Notes: a model not told the origin generated them from the sequence alone. 14,157 bases of DNA from Halobacteriovorax sp. (GCA_002686115.1 NZAF01000169.1:1-14157), one strand, 5' to 3'. Counted from the first letter of the stretch, positions 6,969-14,078 are shown. Made by a program: numbers and translations.

Positions 6969-7868
6969 CTATCTTCTTTTTCTTCTTTGCATATTTTTTC
7001 CAGGCTTGTTCTTACCACCTGGTCCTGGTTCAAGACCAGGGATATTCAATTTATCAAACTTACTTTTTTTCTTTTGTTGTTGCTGGGGCTTCTTTGCCTG
7101 TTTTTTGGTCGGAGTGGACTTATGTGAATCTGAAGAGGAGCTTTTTATAAGTTTCTCAAGAGTTTTCATTTCTTCATCAGTCAGATCTCTCCAGTCACCA
7201 ACAGGTAACTTTCCAAGACTCACGTTCATAATGCGAATTCTTTCAAGCTTTAAGACTTCATAACCAAAGTATTCGGCCATTCTACGAATTTGTCTATTAA
7301 GTCCTTGAATCAAAGTAATTCTAAAAGAGCGTTCTGATTCTTTTGTGATTTTACACTTCTTTGTTACCTGTCCTAAAATAGGTACTCCGCCTGACATACC
7401 CTTTATGAAATTATCAGTGACTGGCTTATCCACGGTCACAATGTATTCTTTCTCGTGATTATTTCCGGCTCTTAGGATTTTATTAACGATATCACCATTA
7501 TTCGTTAAAAAAATGAGTCCTTGTGAGTCTTTGTCTAAACGTCCGATAGGAAAGATTCTCTGTGGGTGACCAATGAAATCTACAATATTATCTTTTTCAG
7601 CGCTCTCCGTTGTACTTACAATTCCAACAGGCTTATTGAGTGCAATAACAATAAATCTTTCTTTCTCTTTGGGAGTAATGACTTGATTTCCAACTTTTAC
7701 AGTGTCTGTTGTTGAGACTTTATCTCCAGATGAGGCAGTCTTGCCATTGATAGTAACCTTCTTATCTTCAATATACTGATCGGCCTCTCTTCGAGAGCAA
7801 AAGCCACTGCTTGAAATGAATTTATTCAATCTAATTTTTTCTTCTGTAAACATACGGCACATTAACAT
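6969..7868 (-). CDS. rluF: 23S rRNA pseudouridine synthase RluF
   Basis: A 299-residue RsuA/RluB/RluF-family synthase. An N-terminal S4 RNA-binding domain spans about 11-62 (IRLNKFISSSGFCSRREADQYI). The catalytic aspartate is D112 in IGRLDKDSQGL. Blocks that point to RluF are NKILRAGNNHEKEYIVTVDKP, GVPILGQVTKKCK, QGLNRQIRRMAEYFGYEV and the IRIMNVSLGKLPVGDWRDLTDEE end. E. coli RluF makes pseudouridine 2604 of 23S rRNA. After about residue 243 comes a 57-residue low-complexity tail rich in Ser, Lys, Gln and Gly/Pro, ending RRKRR, likely an RNA-binding extension. The longest frame is given, but no start has a ribosome site; alignment to RluF favours the ATG at 7853 (residue 6), which leaves seven residues before RLNK as in E. 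coli. Confidence 0.92.
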   Translation of the reverse strand: MLMCRMFTEEKIRLNKFISSSGFCSRREADQYIEDKKVTINGKTASSGDKVSTTDTVKVGNQVITPKEKERFIVIALNKPVGIVSTTESAEKDNIVDFIGHPQRIFPIGRLDKDSQGLIFLTNNGDIVNKILRAGNNHEKEYIVTVDKPVTDNFIKGMSGGVPILGQVTKKCKITKESERSFRITLIQGLNRQIRRMAEYFGYEVLKLERIRIMNVSLGKLPVGDWRDLTDEEMKTLEKLIKSSSSDSHKSTPTKKQAKKPQQQQKKKSKFDKLNIPGLEPGPGGKNKPGKNMQRRKRR

Positions 7869-7962
7869 AGGAGTGTTTCAATAATTAAGATGTCATGTAA
7901 AAAAGTCATTCTTTTTAGAACGATGATTCACATACTTATGCTCTTTGTGTTACCCATCTCTT

Positions 7963-9129
7963 ATGGGAAAGAAAAATAAATCATCGATGGCGCTTAAGGG
8001 TGTGGGCATTGCTCCAAATATATTGTTAAAACATGTTGAAAATACAGCTCCTTTTCTATTTGAAGGAGAGATTGATACAAGTGTTAAGGGACGGGCATAC
8101 CTAGAGAAGCTTAGATTCTATAAGAAAAACCTCAAGCAACTTAATAATATTAATCTTGCAGAGTATTTTCATATCTGTCTTTGTGCTCATTGGACGACAG
8201 CAGGAACCTTCGTTCCAACAGATGTTGATAATCAAATTAGAGAAAGTCTATGGAAGCATGGCTCTATAGGTAAGTATATTGATATCATGGCAAAGACGAC
8301 AATTGCTTCATGGAAGTGGGATTATTCCCCTGTAACGAATAGAAAATCATTTAATAGAAATAATGAAGAAGTCATGAGTACTCACGAGGGAACATGGCTT
8401 AGTGTCGCAATTGGAGCTTACTGCGCACTAGAAAAGAATAAGAAAACTGAATTAGCTAGCGAGATGGCAGAGGTTATCTTAGCGGAAATAAAAAAAGAGC
8501 AAGAGATACTTATTTCTCTTAGAGAAGATAGAGATCATATTAACTTTCTCCGTGCTGCTCCATTAATGGCGCATAATTTTGGTGATTTAAATCGTGTGAT
8601 GGATCAGTGGCAGATGGATCCTGAAGGTGCGTTCTTTAAGAGAATTTATAAACTTGGTCACTTTTTAAATGATAATTACGATCCTATTCTCGTCTATACG
8701 GGCTCTGTTAATAAAGAGTTTAGCTCTAAGGAAAATCATAGGCACATGTCGATGAGACAACCAAAATGTCTAAGAAAATCAAGTGATTTTCTAATTCCTG
8801 TTGGCCCTTTCATGGATGACTGGGGAGTTCAATTAGGAAAGAGTGAAAAGTTATCTTTAGCAGAAAAAGCCGAAATCGTTGGTGCATTCTTTGAAGGGTA
8901 TAAAAGACAAGATCAAGCCTTTGGTTATATAAGGGCCTATCGTAATCTTTTAGAGCAGCTTTACGGTGGACTTAGTGCTCTAGAAGAGTATATGCCTTTT
9001 GACTTAGTGATAGAGATCAAAAAGTCTCAGTTTTCTACTCTCGCTGAGATTTCACGTGAAGAATTTGAAGAGAATTATAAGAAGGATCTAGAGAGGTTTG
9101 TCTGTCCTATTTCAAACTTAAGCTTTTAA
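7963..9129 (+). CDS. Conserved-looking protein of unknown family, rich in His and Trp
   Basis: A 388-residue protein from ATG 7963; the frame can extend to TTG 7945, and ATG 7987 is another candidate. None has a clear ribosome site. I recognise no family. It is mostly helical by composition, with no membrane span in this frame. Striking patches are YFHICLCAHWTTAGTF (68-83), WKWDYSP (117-123), MSTHEGTW (138-145), LRAAPLMAHNFGDLNRVMDQW (196-216), ENHRHMSMRQPKC (257-269) and IPVGPFMDDWG (278-288). Histidines 70, 76, 141, 204, 259 and 261 sit in these patches and could bind metal or form an active site, but this is speculation. A signal-peptide-like reading frame overlaps its start (see findings). 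It is monocistronic; its stop directly abuts the stop of the opposing gene. Confidence 0.85.
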   Translation: MGKKNKSSMALKGVGIAPNILLKHVENTAPFLFEGEIDTSVKGRAYLEKLRFYKKNLKQLNNINLAEYFHICLCAHWTTAGTFVPTDVDNQIRESLWKHGSIGKYIDIMAKTTIASWKWDYSPVTNRKSFNRNNEEVMSTHEGTWLSVAIGAYCALEKNKKTELASEMAEVILAEIKKEQEILISLREDRDHINFLRAAPLMAHNFGDLNRVMDQWQMDPEGAFFKRIYKLGHFLNDNYDPILVYTGSVNKEFSSKENHRHMSMRQPKCLRKSSDFLIPVGPFMDDWGVQLGKSEKLSLAEKAEIVGAFFEGYKRQDQAFGYIRAYRNLLEQLYGGLSALEEYMPFDLVIEIKKSQFSTLAEISREEFEENYKKDLERFVCPISNLSF

Positions 9130-9849
9130 CTAGTAAGATATTATTTTTTTATAGGTACCATTCTCTTTAAGTTTTCTTAATCTTTTGTCATAAAACTTTG
9201 CAAGTTCTGATGAGTGTTTTCTTTTTTTGTTAAATGCAAGATAGGCTTTACTATTATTTAAAAAGAAGCCCCTTCTTAGTTGATCGTGACTTTTACCCAT
9301 CTTTTTTAGTGTATGAAGTGCGATTCTATTATACATCGCTGCAACTTTGATACGTCCGATGTTGAGAAGGTTTATCAATTGTTCTTGATCACTAACTTTA
9401 AATAGCTTAAATCGGCTTTTGTGGATTTGAAACTCCTTTCCATATTCAAAATCAATCATTTTACCAACAGGAGTCCCATCGGGGATTTGGCTTAAGTCTT
9501 TAAAATTCTCATTAGAGTCCTTATCATAGTAAAGATATGCTTTTGCGATAATGAAAACTTCTTTGCTAAAGTAAAAATTTTCTTTATTTTCAACATCTTT
9601 AGTAACATGAAGGGCAGCATCAACTTCATCATTTTCAATCATTTTAACAACTCTTGCATATGGTACGCTTAAGAATTTTACTGAGTAAGGGCCATCTTTA
9701 AAAATCTCTTTTACTAAGCGGTATGAGAAGCCTTGGTTCTCCTTACCGGATAAAGGCATTGCATTGTCTTCAATGGCAATAGTTATCTCTTTTGCATATG
9801 AAAGCTGAGCTAGAATCATGAAAATGAAGAAAACTGTTTTGATTTTCAT
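9130..9849 (-). CDS. Periplasmic solute-binding protein, family 3-like
   Basis: A 239-residue secreted protein. The N-terminal MKIKTVFFIFMILAQLSYA is a clear Sec signal, with cleavage expected after A19 (SYA before KEI). The mature part has the two-lobed binding-protein pattern: EITIAIEDNAMP (first strand), GFSYRLVKEIF (helix), VKMIENDEVDAALHVTKDVE (the usual small-loop D-A-A motif), FSKEVFI, and IGRIKVAAMYNR in the second lobe. Family 3 members bind amino acids or act as sensors. No permease or ATPase gene is nearby, so it may be an orphan binding or sensory protein rather than part of an ABC importer. AAGGAAC lies 6 bases before the ATG. The ligand cannot be told from sequence. Confidence 0.85.
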   Translation of the reverse strand: MKIKTVFFIFMILAQLSYAKEITIAIEDNAMPLSGKENQGFSYRLVKEIFKDGPYSVKFLSVPYARVVKMIENDEVDAALHVTKDVENKENFYFSKEVFIIAKAYLYYDKDSNENFKDLSQIPDGTPVGKMIDFEYGKEFQIHKSRFKLFKVSDQEQLINLLNIGRIKVAAMYNRIALHTLKKMGKSHDQLRRGFFLNNSKAYLAFNKKRKHSSELAKFYDKRLRKLKENGTYKKIISY

Positions 9850-9882
9850 CTGTTCCTTAAATGGATTTAATTATTTGATCGT

Positions 9883-9911
9883 ATCTTATTTCATTAGTCA
9901 TATGGGATCAA
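9883..9911 (-). promoter_or_regulatory. Putative promoter of the solute-binding protein gene
   Basis: On the minus strand TTGATC (at 9911-9906) and TAAGAT (at 9888-9883) are separated by exactly 17 bases, each with four of six consensus matches. This would start transcription about 30 bases before the ATG at 9849, leaving room for its ribosome site. Confidence 0.42.
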
Positions 9912-9959
9912 GATTAATAGATGAGAAATTAAGATATTATTGTTAAAGAATTTTAATTA

Positions 9960-10004
9960 TTGGTGTATAGGCTCAACACGTTAAGTATTGAGTCTATACA
10001 CCAA
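9960..10004. terminator. Long stem-loop, probable (possibly bidirectional) terminator
   Basis: The arms 9960-9976 and 9988-10004 are complementary over 17 pairs with an 11-base loop. The only imperfection is a G.T pair on the plus strand, which is an A/C mismatch on the minus strand. It begins 4 bases after the stop of the minus-strand dehydrogenase gene, as expected of its terminator. The best T-run (CTTTTT, 10005-10010) follows it on the plus strand, where no gene is immediately upstream; on the minus strand the following bases are only AT-rich. Confidence 0.65.
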
Positions 10005-10008
10005 CTTT

Positions 10009-10746
10009 TTATCCTAGATAAGCTCCGCCGCATACTGGGATATATGTACCTGTTAGATGCGAGCTACTTTCACTCGCCAAAAAGCTTACCGTATTTGCAA
10101 CATCTTCGGGCTCTCCAATTCTACCTGTAGGTGTTAAAGACTTGATAAATTCTTTAAATTCGTCTGGAGCTTGTCTTGTGGCATCTGTAAGAATCAGTCC
10201 TGGTGCCACAATATTTGATGTAATACCAAGAGGGCCAAGTTCTTGAGCGAGATATTTGTTAAAGCTATCAAGTGCTCCTTTCGCTGTACCATGTGCTATA
10301 AAGCTAGGAGCGGGACTCTCTGACAGAGTACTTGAAATAAAAATAATTCTTCCATATTTTTTATCTTTCATCGTGTTTGCGGCATGTCTTGCAGTTACAT
10401 AAGAAGCATGAACTTCGTCGTTTAGTTTTTGAGAAAACTCTTCCCATGTTTGATCAAGAAATGGTTTTTGGGTGAAGTGCATATTGGCATTAGATACCAA
10501 GATATCAACACCGCCAAATTCATCATTTATTTTTTTAAACATAAGCTCAATCTGCTCATCACTTCTCACATCAGCTTGAATAGCATGTGCTTCACCACCG
10601 TTATCTTTAATGTCTTTAACAAGAGCATTGGCAGCCTCAGTGCTGTTAACATAATTAATAAAAACTCTATTTCCATCAGCTGCGAGTTTCTTAGCTATTG
10701 AAGCTCCAATTCCTCTCGCTCCACCTGTGATTAATGCATTTTTCAT
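10009..10746 (-). CDS. SoxR-controlled short-chain dehydrogenase/reductase with altered catalytic residues
   Basis: A 245-residue SDR of classical length. The nucleotide-binding TGGARGIG (7-14) is intact, the QADV block (57-60) is as in FabG-like enzymes, and the C-terminus (LTGTYIPVCGGAYLG) is typical. The active site is not: S139 and K156 are at the usual spacing, but the tyrosine position (13 after the serine, 4 before the lysine) is H152, in AHGTAKGAL. The NNAG motif reads SNAN (85-88), and the usual helix asparagine aligns with E111. I cannot assign a substrate. It may be a reductase with histidine chemistry or a cofactor-binding protein. AAAGGAG precedes the ATG. The gene is divergent from soxR and carries a SoxR box in its promoter, so it should be induced by redox-cycling agents. 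Confidence 0.9.
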   Translation of the reverse strand: MKNALITGGARGIGASIAKKLAADGNRVFINYVNSTEAANALVKDIKDNGGEAHAIQADVRSDEQIELMFKKINDEFGGVDILVSNANMHFTQKPFLDQTWEEFSQKLNDEVHASYVTARHAANTMKDKKYGRIIFISSTLSESPAPSFIAHGTAKGALDSFNKYLAQELGPLGITSNIVAPGLILTDATRQAPDEFKEFIKSLTPTGRIGEPEDVANTVSFLASESSSHLTGTYIPVCGGAYLG

Positions 10747-10781
10747 ATATTTCTCCTTTTCAAAAAATGTTTACGATTGTA

Positions 10782-10812
10782 AGTTTAAAACCTCAAGTTA
10801 GGTTGAGGTCAA
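10782..10812 (-). promoter_or_regulatory. SoxR-activated promoter of the SDR gene with SoxR box
   Basis: On the minus strand -35 TTGACC (10812-10807) and -10 TAAACT (10787-10782) are 19 bases apart, the overlong spacing characteristic of MerR-family activated promoters. Within it lies CCTCAAGTTAGGTTGAGG (10791-10808), which differs at two central positions from the E. coli soxS SoxR box as I recall it (CCTCAAGTTAACTTGAGG). SoxR is expected to hold and, when oxidised, untwist this DNA so that RNA polymerase can start the SDR gene. The box ends 13 bases before the soxR ATG, so it may also affect soxR expression. Confidence 0.88.
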
Positions 10813-10821
10813 GGTGAAAAA

Positions 10822-11271
10822 ATGGAACTGGATCCAAATAAAGAATATTTGTCGGTTGGTGAGTTGTCTGCAAGAAGCGGAGTGAGCGTCTCGGCAATTC
10901 ACTTTTATGAGTCGAAGGGACTTTTACGATCTCATAGAAATAAAGGCAATCAAAGAAGGTTTCATCGAAGAGAACTCAGACTTTTAAGCTATATCAAGGT
11001 AGGTCAAACTCTAGGAATCTCTCTTGCAGAAATCAAAGACGCTTTTAGTGTTATTGAAAATAAGAAGGAGATTAAAGTTAGTGATTGGAAAAAGCTTGGA
11101 AAGAGGTGGGAGAAAATTTTAACAGAGAAACAAAATCTTATTGAGAAAATGAAGTCTCAACTTGGTTTTTGTATTGGCTGTGGATGTTTATCTCTTAAAG
11201 ACTGTCCGCTTAGAAACCCCGATGATTTCATGGGAAAAGAGGGACAAGGGCCAAGAATTCTACTTGAGTAG
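10822..11271 (+). CDS. soxR: Redox-sensing transcription activator SoxR
   Basis: A 149-residue MerR-family regulator. The winged-helix DNA-binding domain (about 10-78) has SVGELSARSGVSVSAIHFYESKGLL and RNKGNQRRFHRREL. A dimerising helix spans about 87-114. The [2Fe-2S] cluster cysteines are C117, C120, C122 and C128 in CIGCGCLSLKDCPLRNP, the exact CX2CXCX5C pattern of SoxR, and the end is the usual GQGPRILLE. Oxidation of the cluster, by redox-active drugs or superoxide, switches it to an activator. An AAGGTG site lies 5 bases before the ATG. No soxS is present; the divergent SDR appears to be the direct local target, as in many non-enteric bacteria where SoxR controls a few genes without SoxS. 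Confidence 0.97.
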   Translation: MELDPNKEYLSVGELSARSGVSVSAIHFYESKGLLRSHRNKGNQRRFHRRELRLLSYIKVGQTLGISLAEIKDAFSVIENKKEIKVSDWKKLGKRWEKILTEKQNLIEKMKSQLGFCIGCGCLSLKDCPLRNPDDFMGKEGQGPRILLE

Positions 11272-11311
11272 CTCTCTAACTCTTTCATTTTTATAAATTC
11301 CCTAGAAACGT

Positions 11312-11405
11312 TTGACATGTGGACGATAAAAAGAGAGATATAAGTATTATATCTGGATACATATTTAATATTCGCTAATGCTGGTATTTGGATTTAGGCA
11401 TTGGC
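11312..11405 (+). promoter_or_regulatory. Helicase operon leader with -35 match and two inverted repeats
   Basis: The 158-base gap between soxR and the first helicase gene holds a perfect TTGACA (11312-11317) but no good -10 at normal spacing. It also holds a perfect AT-rich inverted repeat, AGATATAA-GTA-TTATATCT (11336-11354), and a second hairpin, GCTAATGC (11374-11381) with GCATTGGC (11398-11405), whose eight pairs include one G.T. If transcription starts near the first repeat the leader is about 80-100 bases, long for this window. A role in regulation is possible but unproven. Confidence 0.35.
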
Positions 11406-11429
11406 AAACTAAAAATTAGGAATATTTAT

Positions 11430-12695
11430 ATGTCATCTTTCAAATCTTTGAACTTACAACCCTCTATTCTTAAAGCACTTGATAGCAAAGGTTATAAAAA
11501 ACCTACGCCAATTCAAGAAATGTCCATTCCGCATTTACTAGAGGGTGGAGATATCTTAGGAATAGCTCAAACTGGAACGGGCAAAACGGCAGCCTTCTCA
11601 CTTCCTATTCTTCATAATCTTTCTTCTAAAAAAGTAAAAACAAAAGCGGCAAGAATGAGATGTTTGATTCTTACTCCTACGAGAGAGCTTGCTTCGCAAA
11701 TAGAAGACAATATTAAACTCTATGGTAAGGGGCTTGGGATTTCTAGTGCAGTTATTTTTGGAGGTGTGAGCTCTCGTCCACAAATAATGAAACTTTCAAA
11801 GGGAACAGATATTATTATCGCCACTCCAGGAAGACTTCTTGATCTGATGGGAGAGGGGCATGTTCTTTTTGAACAAATTGAGACCTTCGTTTTAGATGAA
11901 GCCGATAGAATGCTTGATATGGGATTTATTAATGATGTAAAAAAAGTCATCGCAAAACTTCCTAAGAAAAGACAGACTCTATTATTTTCAGCAACTATGC
12001 CACAAGATATTGCTGAGCTTTCTAAAAGTCTTTTGGTGAATCCAAAGAGGGTGGAGGTAACTCCTGAATCCACGACAGTTGAAAAGATTGATCAAAAAAT
12101 TAATTTTGTAGAAAGAGCAAATAAGCCAGGGCTTTTAAAGAGTATTTTAAAAGATAAGAAAATCAATCACGTTCTTGTCTTTACTCGTACAAAGCATGGT
12201 GCAAATAGAGTTGTTCAACACCTTGAAAGAGAGGATATTTCTTCTGCTGCGATTCATGGGAATAAGTCTCAGGGGGCAAGAGAAAGAGCATTAAATGGTT
12301 TTCGAGACGGAAAGTTAAGAGTTCTTGTCGCAACGGATATTGCCGCAAGAGGAATTGATGTCTCAAGTATTACTCACGTTATTAATTACAATCTTCCAGA
12401 TGATCCTAAAAGCTATGTTCACCGAATTGGTCGAACAGCAAGGGCCGGTAGAGAGGGGATTGCAATCTCATTTTGTGATCCAACAGAGAGAAAACTTTTA
12501 AAAGATATTGAAAAGTGTATTAATTATCAGATTCCTGTTGATGAGACACACGAATATCACGGAGTTCCCGCAGAAATAAGAGAAGAGAAAAAGCTCAGAA
12601 ACCCAAATCTCACAAAGAAAGCAAAGAGTTCAAATAATAATAGGAGGAGAAACTCTTCCAAAAATCAAAGACCACGTTCTAAAAAGAAGTCATAA
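11430..12695 (+). CDS. rhlE: DEAD-box ATP-dependent RNA helicase, RhlE-like
   Basis: A 421-residue DEAD-box helicase. All core motifs are present: F-x-Q-type PTPIQ (25-29), motif I AQTGTGKT (46-53), PTRELA (83-88), TPGR (132-135), DEAD (156-159), SAT (187-189), IHGNKSQGARERAL, ATDIAARGIDV (301-311) and HRIGRTAR (331-338). The tail (about 387-421) is short and very basic with no further domain, which suits RhlE rather than CsdA/DeaD or DbpA. It probably remodels rRNA during ribosome assembly or helps RNA decay. The start is ATG 11430 with TTAGGAATA upstream; an in-frame TTG at 11388 would add 14 residues with no family match. The next helicase gene begins with no spacing after its stop, so the two form one operon. 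Confidence 0.9.
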   Translation: MSSFKSLNLQPSILKALDSKGYKKPTPIQEMSIPHLLEGGDILGIAQTGTGKTAAFSLPILHNLSSKKVKTKAARMRCLILTPTRELASQIEDNIKLYGKGLGISSAVIFGGVSSRPQIMKLSKGTDIIIATPGRLLDLMGEGHVLFEQIETFVLDEADRMLDMGFINDVKKVIAKLPKKRQTLLFSATMPQDIAELSKSLLVNPKRVEVTPESTTVEKIDQKINFVERANKPGLLKSILKDKKINHVLVFTRTKHGANRVVQHLEREDISSAAIHGNKSQGARERALNGFRDGKLRVLVATDIAARGIDVSSITHVINYNLPDDPKSYVHRIGRTARAGREGIAISFCDPTERKLLKDIEKCINYQIPVDETHEYHGVPAEIREEKKLRNPNLTKKAKSSNNNRRRNSSKNQRPRSKKKS

Positions 12696-14078
12696 ATGAA
12701 TAATCAATTTAATAAATTAAAAATCGATTCTCGTTTAAAGAAGAATCTTACAGACTTAAATTTCATAAGCATGACACCGATTCAAGAGAAGAGTTTACCA
12801 TTAGTGTTAGAGGGCAAAGATCTTATTGGCCAGGCCAAAACAGGTAGTGGGAAAACGGCTGCATTTGGTTTAGGTATATTAAATAGTATTGATATAAAAT
12901 TCACACGACCTCAGTCATTAATTCTTTGTCCAACAAGAGAGCTTGCCGAACAAGTCGCAAAAGAGATGAGAACTCTTGCTAGGACAATTTCAAATATGAA
13001 GATTCTCACTATTACAGGAGGGAAGTCTGAATATCACCAACAAAAGTCTCTTTCACATGGCGCCCATATTATTGTAGGCACTCCAGGTAGAGTCCTGAAG
13101 TTATTAAAGAAGAAAGTTTTAAAACTTGAATATGTAAAATATTATGTTTTGGATGAAGCCGATAGAATGCTAGATATGGGCTTTAGTGAGGATATCTTTA
13201 AAATCACCTCACATATACCAAAAGATCGCCAAACGCTTCTTTTTTCAGCAACATTTCCAGAAGATATTGAAAAACTAAGTGAGAACTTACAGAATAATCC
13301 AGAGAGAGTGAGTGTTGATATTACTCATGATGACAGTAAGATAACAGAAGAGTTTATAGAGTTAGACTCTCATAAAGAAAAACTTGATGCTCTTAAAAGT
13401 ATTCTTGGTCATTATAATTCTCAAAGATTCATTGTCTTTTGTAAGACAAAGAAGATATCAGATAGTGTTGCAAATGAATTATATCGTGATGGAATCATGG
13501 TTTCTTCTATTCATGGTGACCTTGAACAAAATGAGAGAACAGAAGTTTTAACAATGTTTTCAAATAAAAGTTTATCTGGCATTGTCGCTACTGATGTGGC
13601 CGCTAGGGGAATCGATATCAAGGGTCTTGATCTCGTCGTGAATTTTGATATTTCAAATGATCCCGAGGTTTATGTTCATAGAATTGGGCGAACTGGTCGT
13701 GCCGGTGAAGAAGGACTTGCCGTAAGCTTTATTACACCTTATGAGATGGATAGTTTTGAGAAAATTCTTGAGTATCAACAAAAAGAGCATGGCCTAAAAA
13801 GAATAGATAATTTCAATGAAGAACAAAAAAAATATTTAACTAAGCCTGATATGAAAACTCTTATTATAAGTGGCGGAAAAAGAGATAAATTACGACCTGG
13901 AGATCTTGTTGGTGCCATTGTTGGTGAATCAGGAATAGATTTTAAAAGTATTGGGGATATCTCTATTACAAATATGAAAAGTTATGTTGCTATTCATTCA
14001 GAAAATGCAAGTCTTGTATGTGACAAACTTAATAACGGGAAAATAAAAAATAAGAAGTTTAAAGTAGGAATTTTATAG
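12696..14078 (+). CDS. dbpA: DEAD-box ATP-dependent RNA helicase DbpA
   Basis: A 460-residue helicase of normal DbpA length. Core motifs are TPIQ (27-30), AKTGSGKT (47-54), PTRELA (79-84), TPGR (129-132), DEAD (153-156), SAT (184-186), VATDVAARGID (298-308) and HRIGRTGR (328-335). The C-terminal domain (about 386-460: MKTLIISGGKRDKLRPGDLVGAIVG, then GDISITNMKSYVAIH and GKIKNKKFKV) is the RNA-recognition domain that ties DbpA to hairpin 92 of 23S rRNA, so a role in large-subunit assembly is well supported. The ATG directly follows the stop of the upstream helicase and has only a weak purine-rich (AAAGAAG) site inside that gene, so coupling is likely. The following gene overlaps it by one base. 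Confidence 0.95.
   Translation: MNNQFNKLKIDSRLKKNLTDLNFISMTPIQEKSLPLVLEGKDLIGQAKTGSGKTAAFGLGILNSIDIKFTRPQSLILCPTRELAEQVAKEMRTLARTISNMKILTITGGKSEYHQQKSLSHGAHIIVGTPGRVLKLLKKKVLKLEYVKYYVLDEADRMLDMGFSEDIFKITSHIPKDRQTLLFSATFPEDIEKLSENLQNNPERVSVDITHDDSKITEEFIELDSHKEKLDALKSILGHYNSQRFIVFCKTKKISDSVANELYRDGIMVSSIHGDLEQNERTEVLTMFSNKSLSGIVATDVAARGIDIKGLDLVVNFDISNDPEVYVHRIGRTGRAGEEGLAVSFITPYEMDSFEKILEYQQKEHGLKRIDNFNEEQKKYLTKPDMKTLIISGGKRDKLRPGDLVGAIVGESGIDFKSIGDISITNMKSYVAIHSENASLVCDKLNNGKIKNKKFKVGIL

Noticed and set aside
7006..7263. Plus-strand 85-codon frame rich in Phe and Cys
   Set aside because: It is the reverse complement of the low-complexity Lys/Gln tail of RluF; its composition is explained by that.
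7900..7916. AAAAAG-TCATT-CTTTTT inverted repeat between rluF and the unknown gene
   Set aside because: It is almost all A-T pairs in AT-rich DNA and sits at divergent starts, where a terminator is not expected.
11312..11340. Perfect TTGACA as a standard promoter for the helicase operon
   Set aside because: No acceptable -10 lies at 16-18 bases; TATAAG at 11339 would need a 21-base spacer. It is kept only as part of the leader description.
11720..12073. 117-codon minus-strand frame inside the RhlE-like helicase
   Set aside because: It is antisense to conserved helicase motifs, with no ribosome site or family match.
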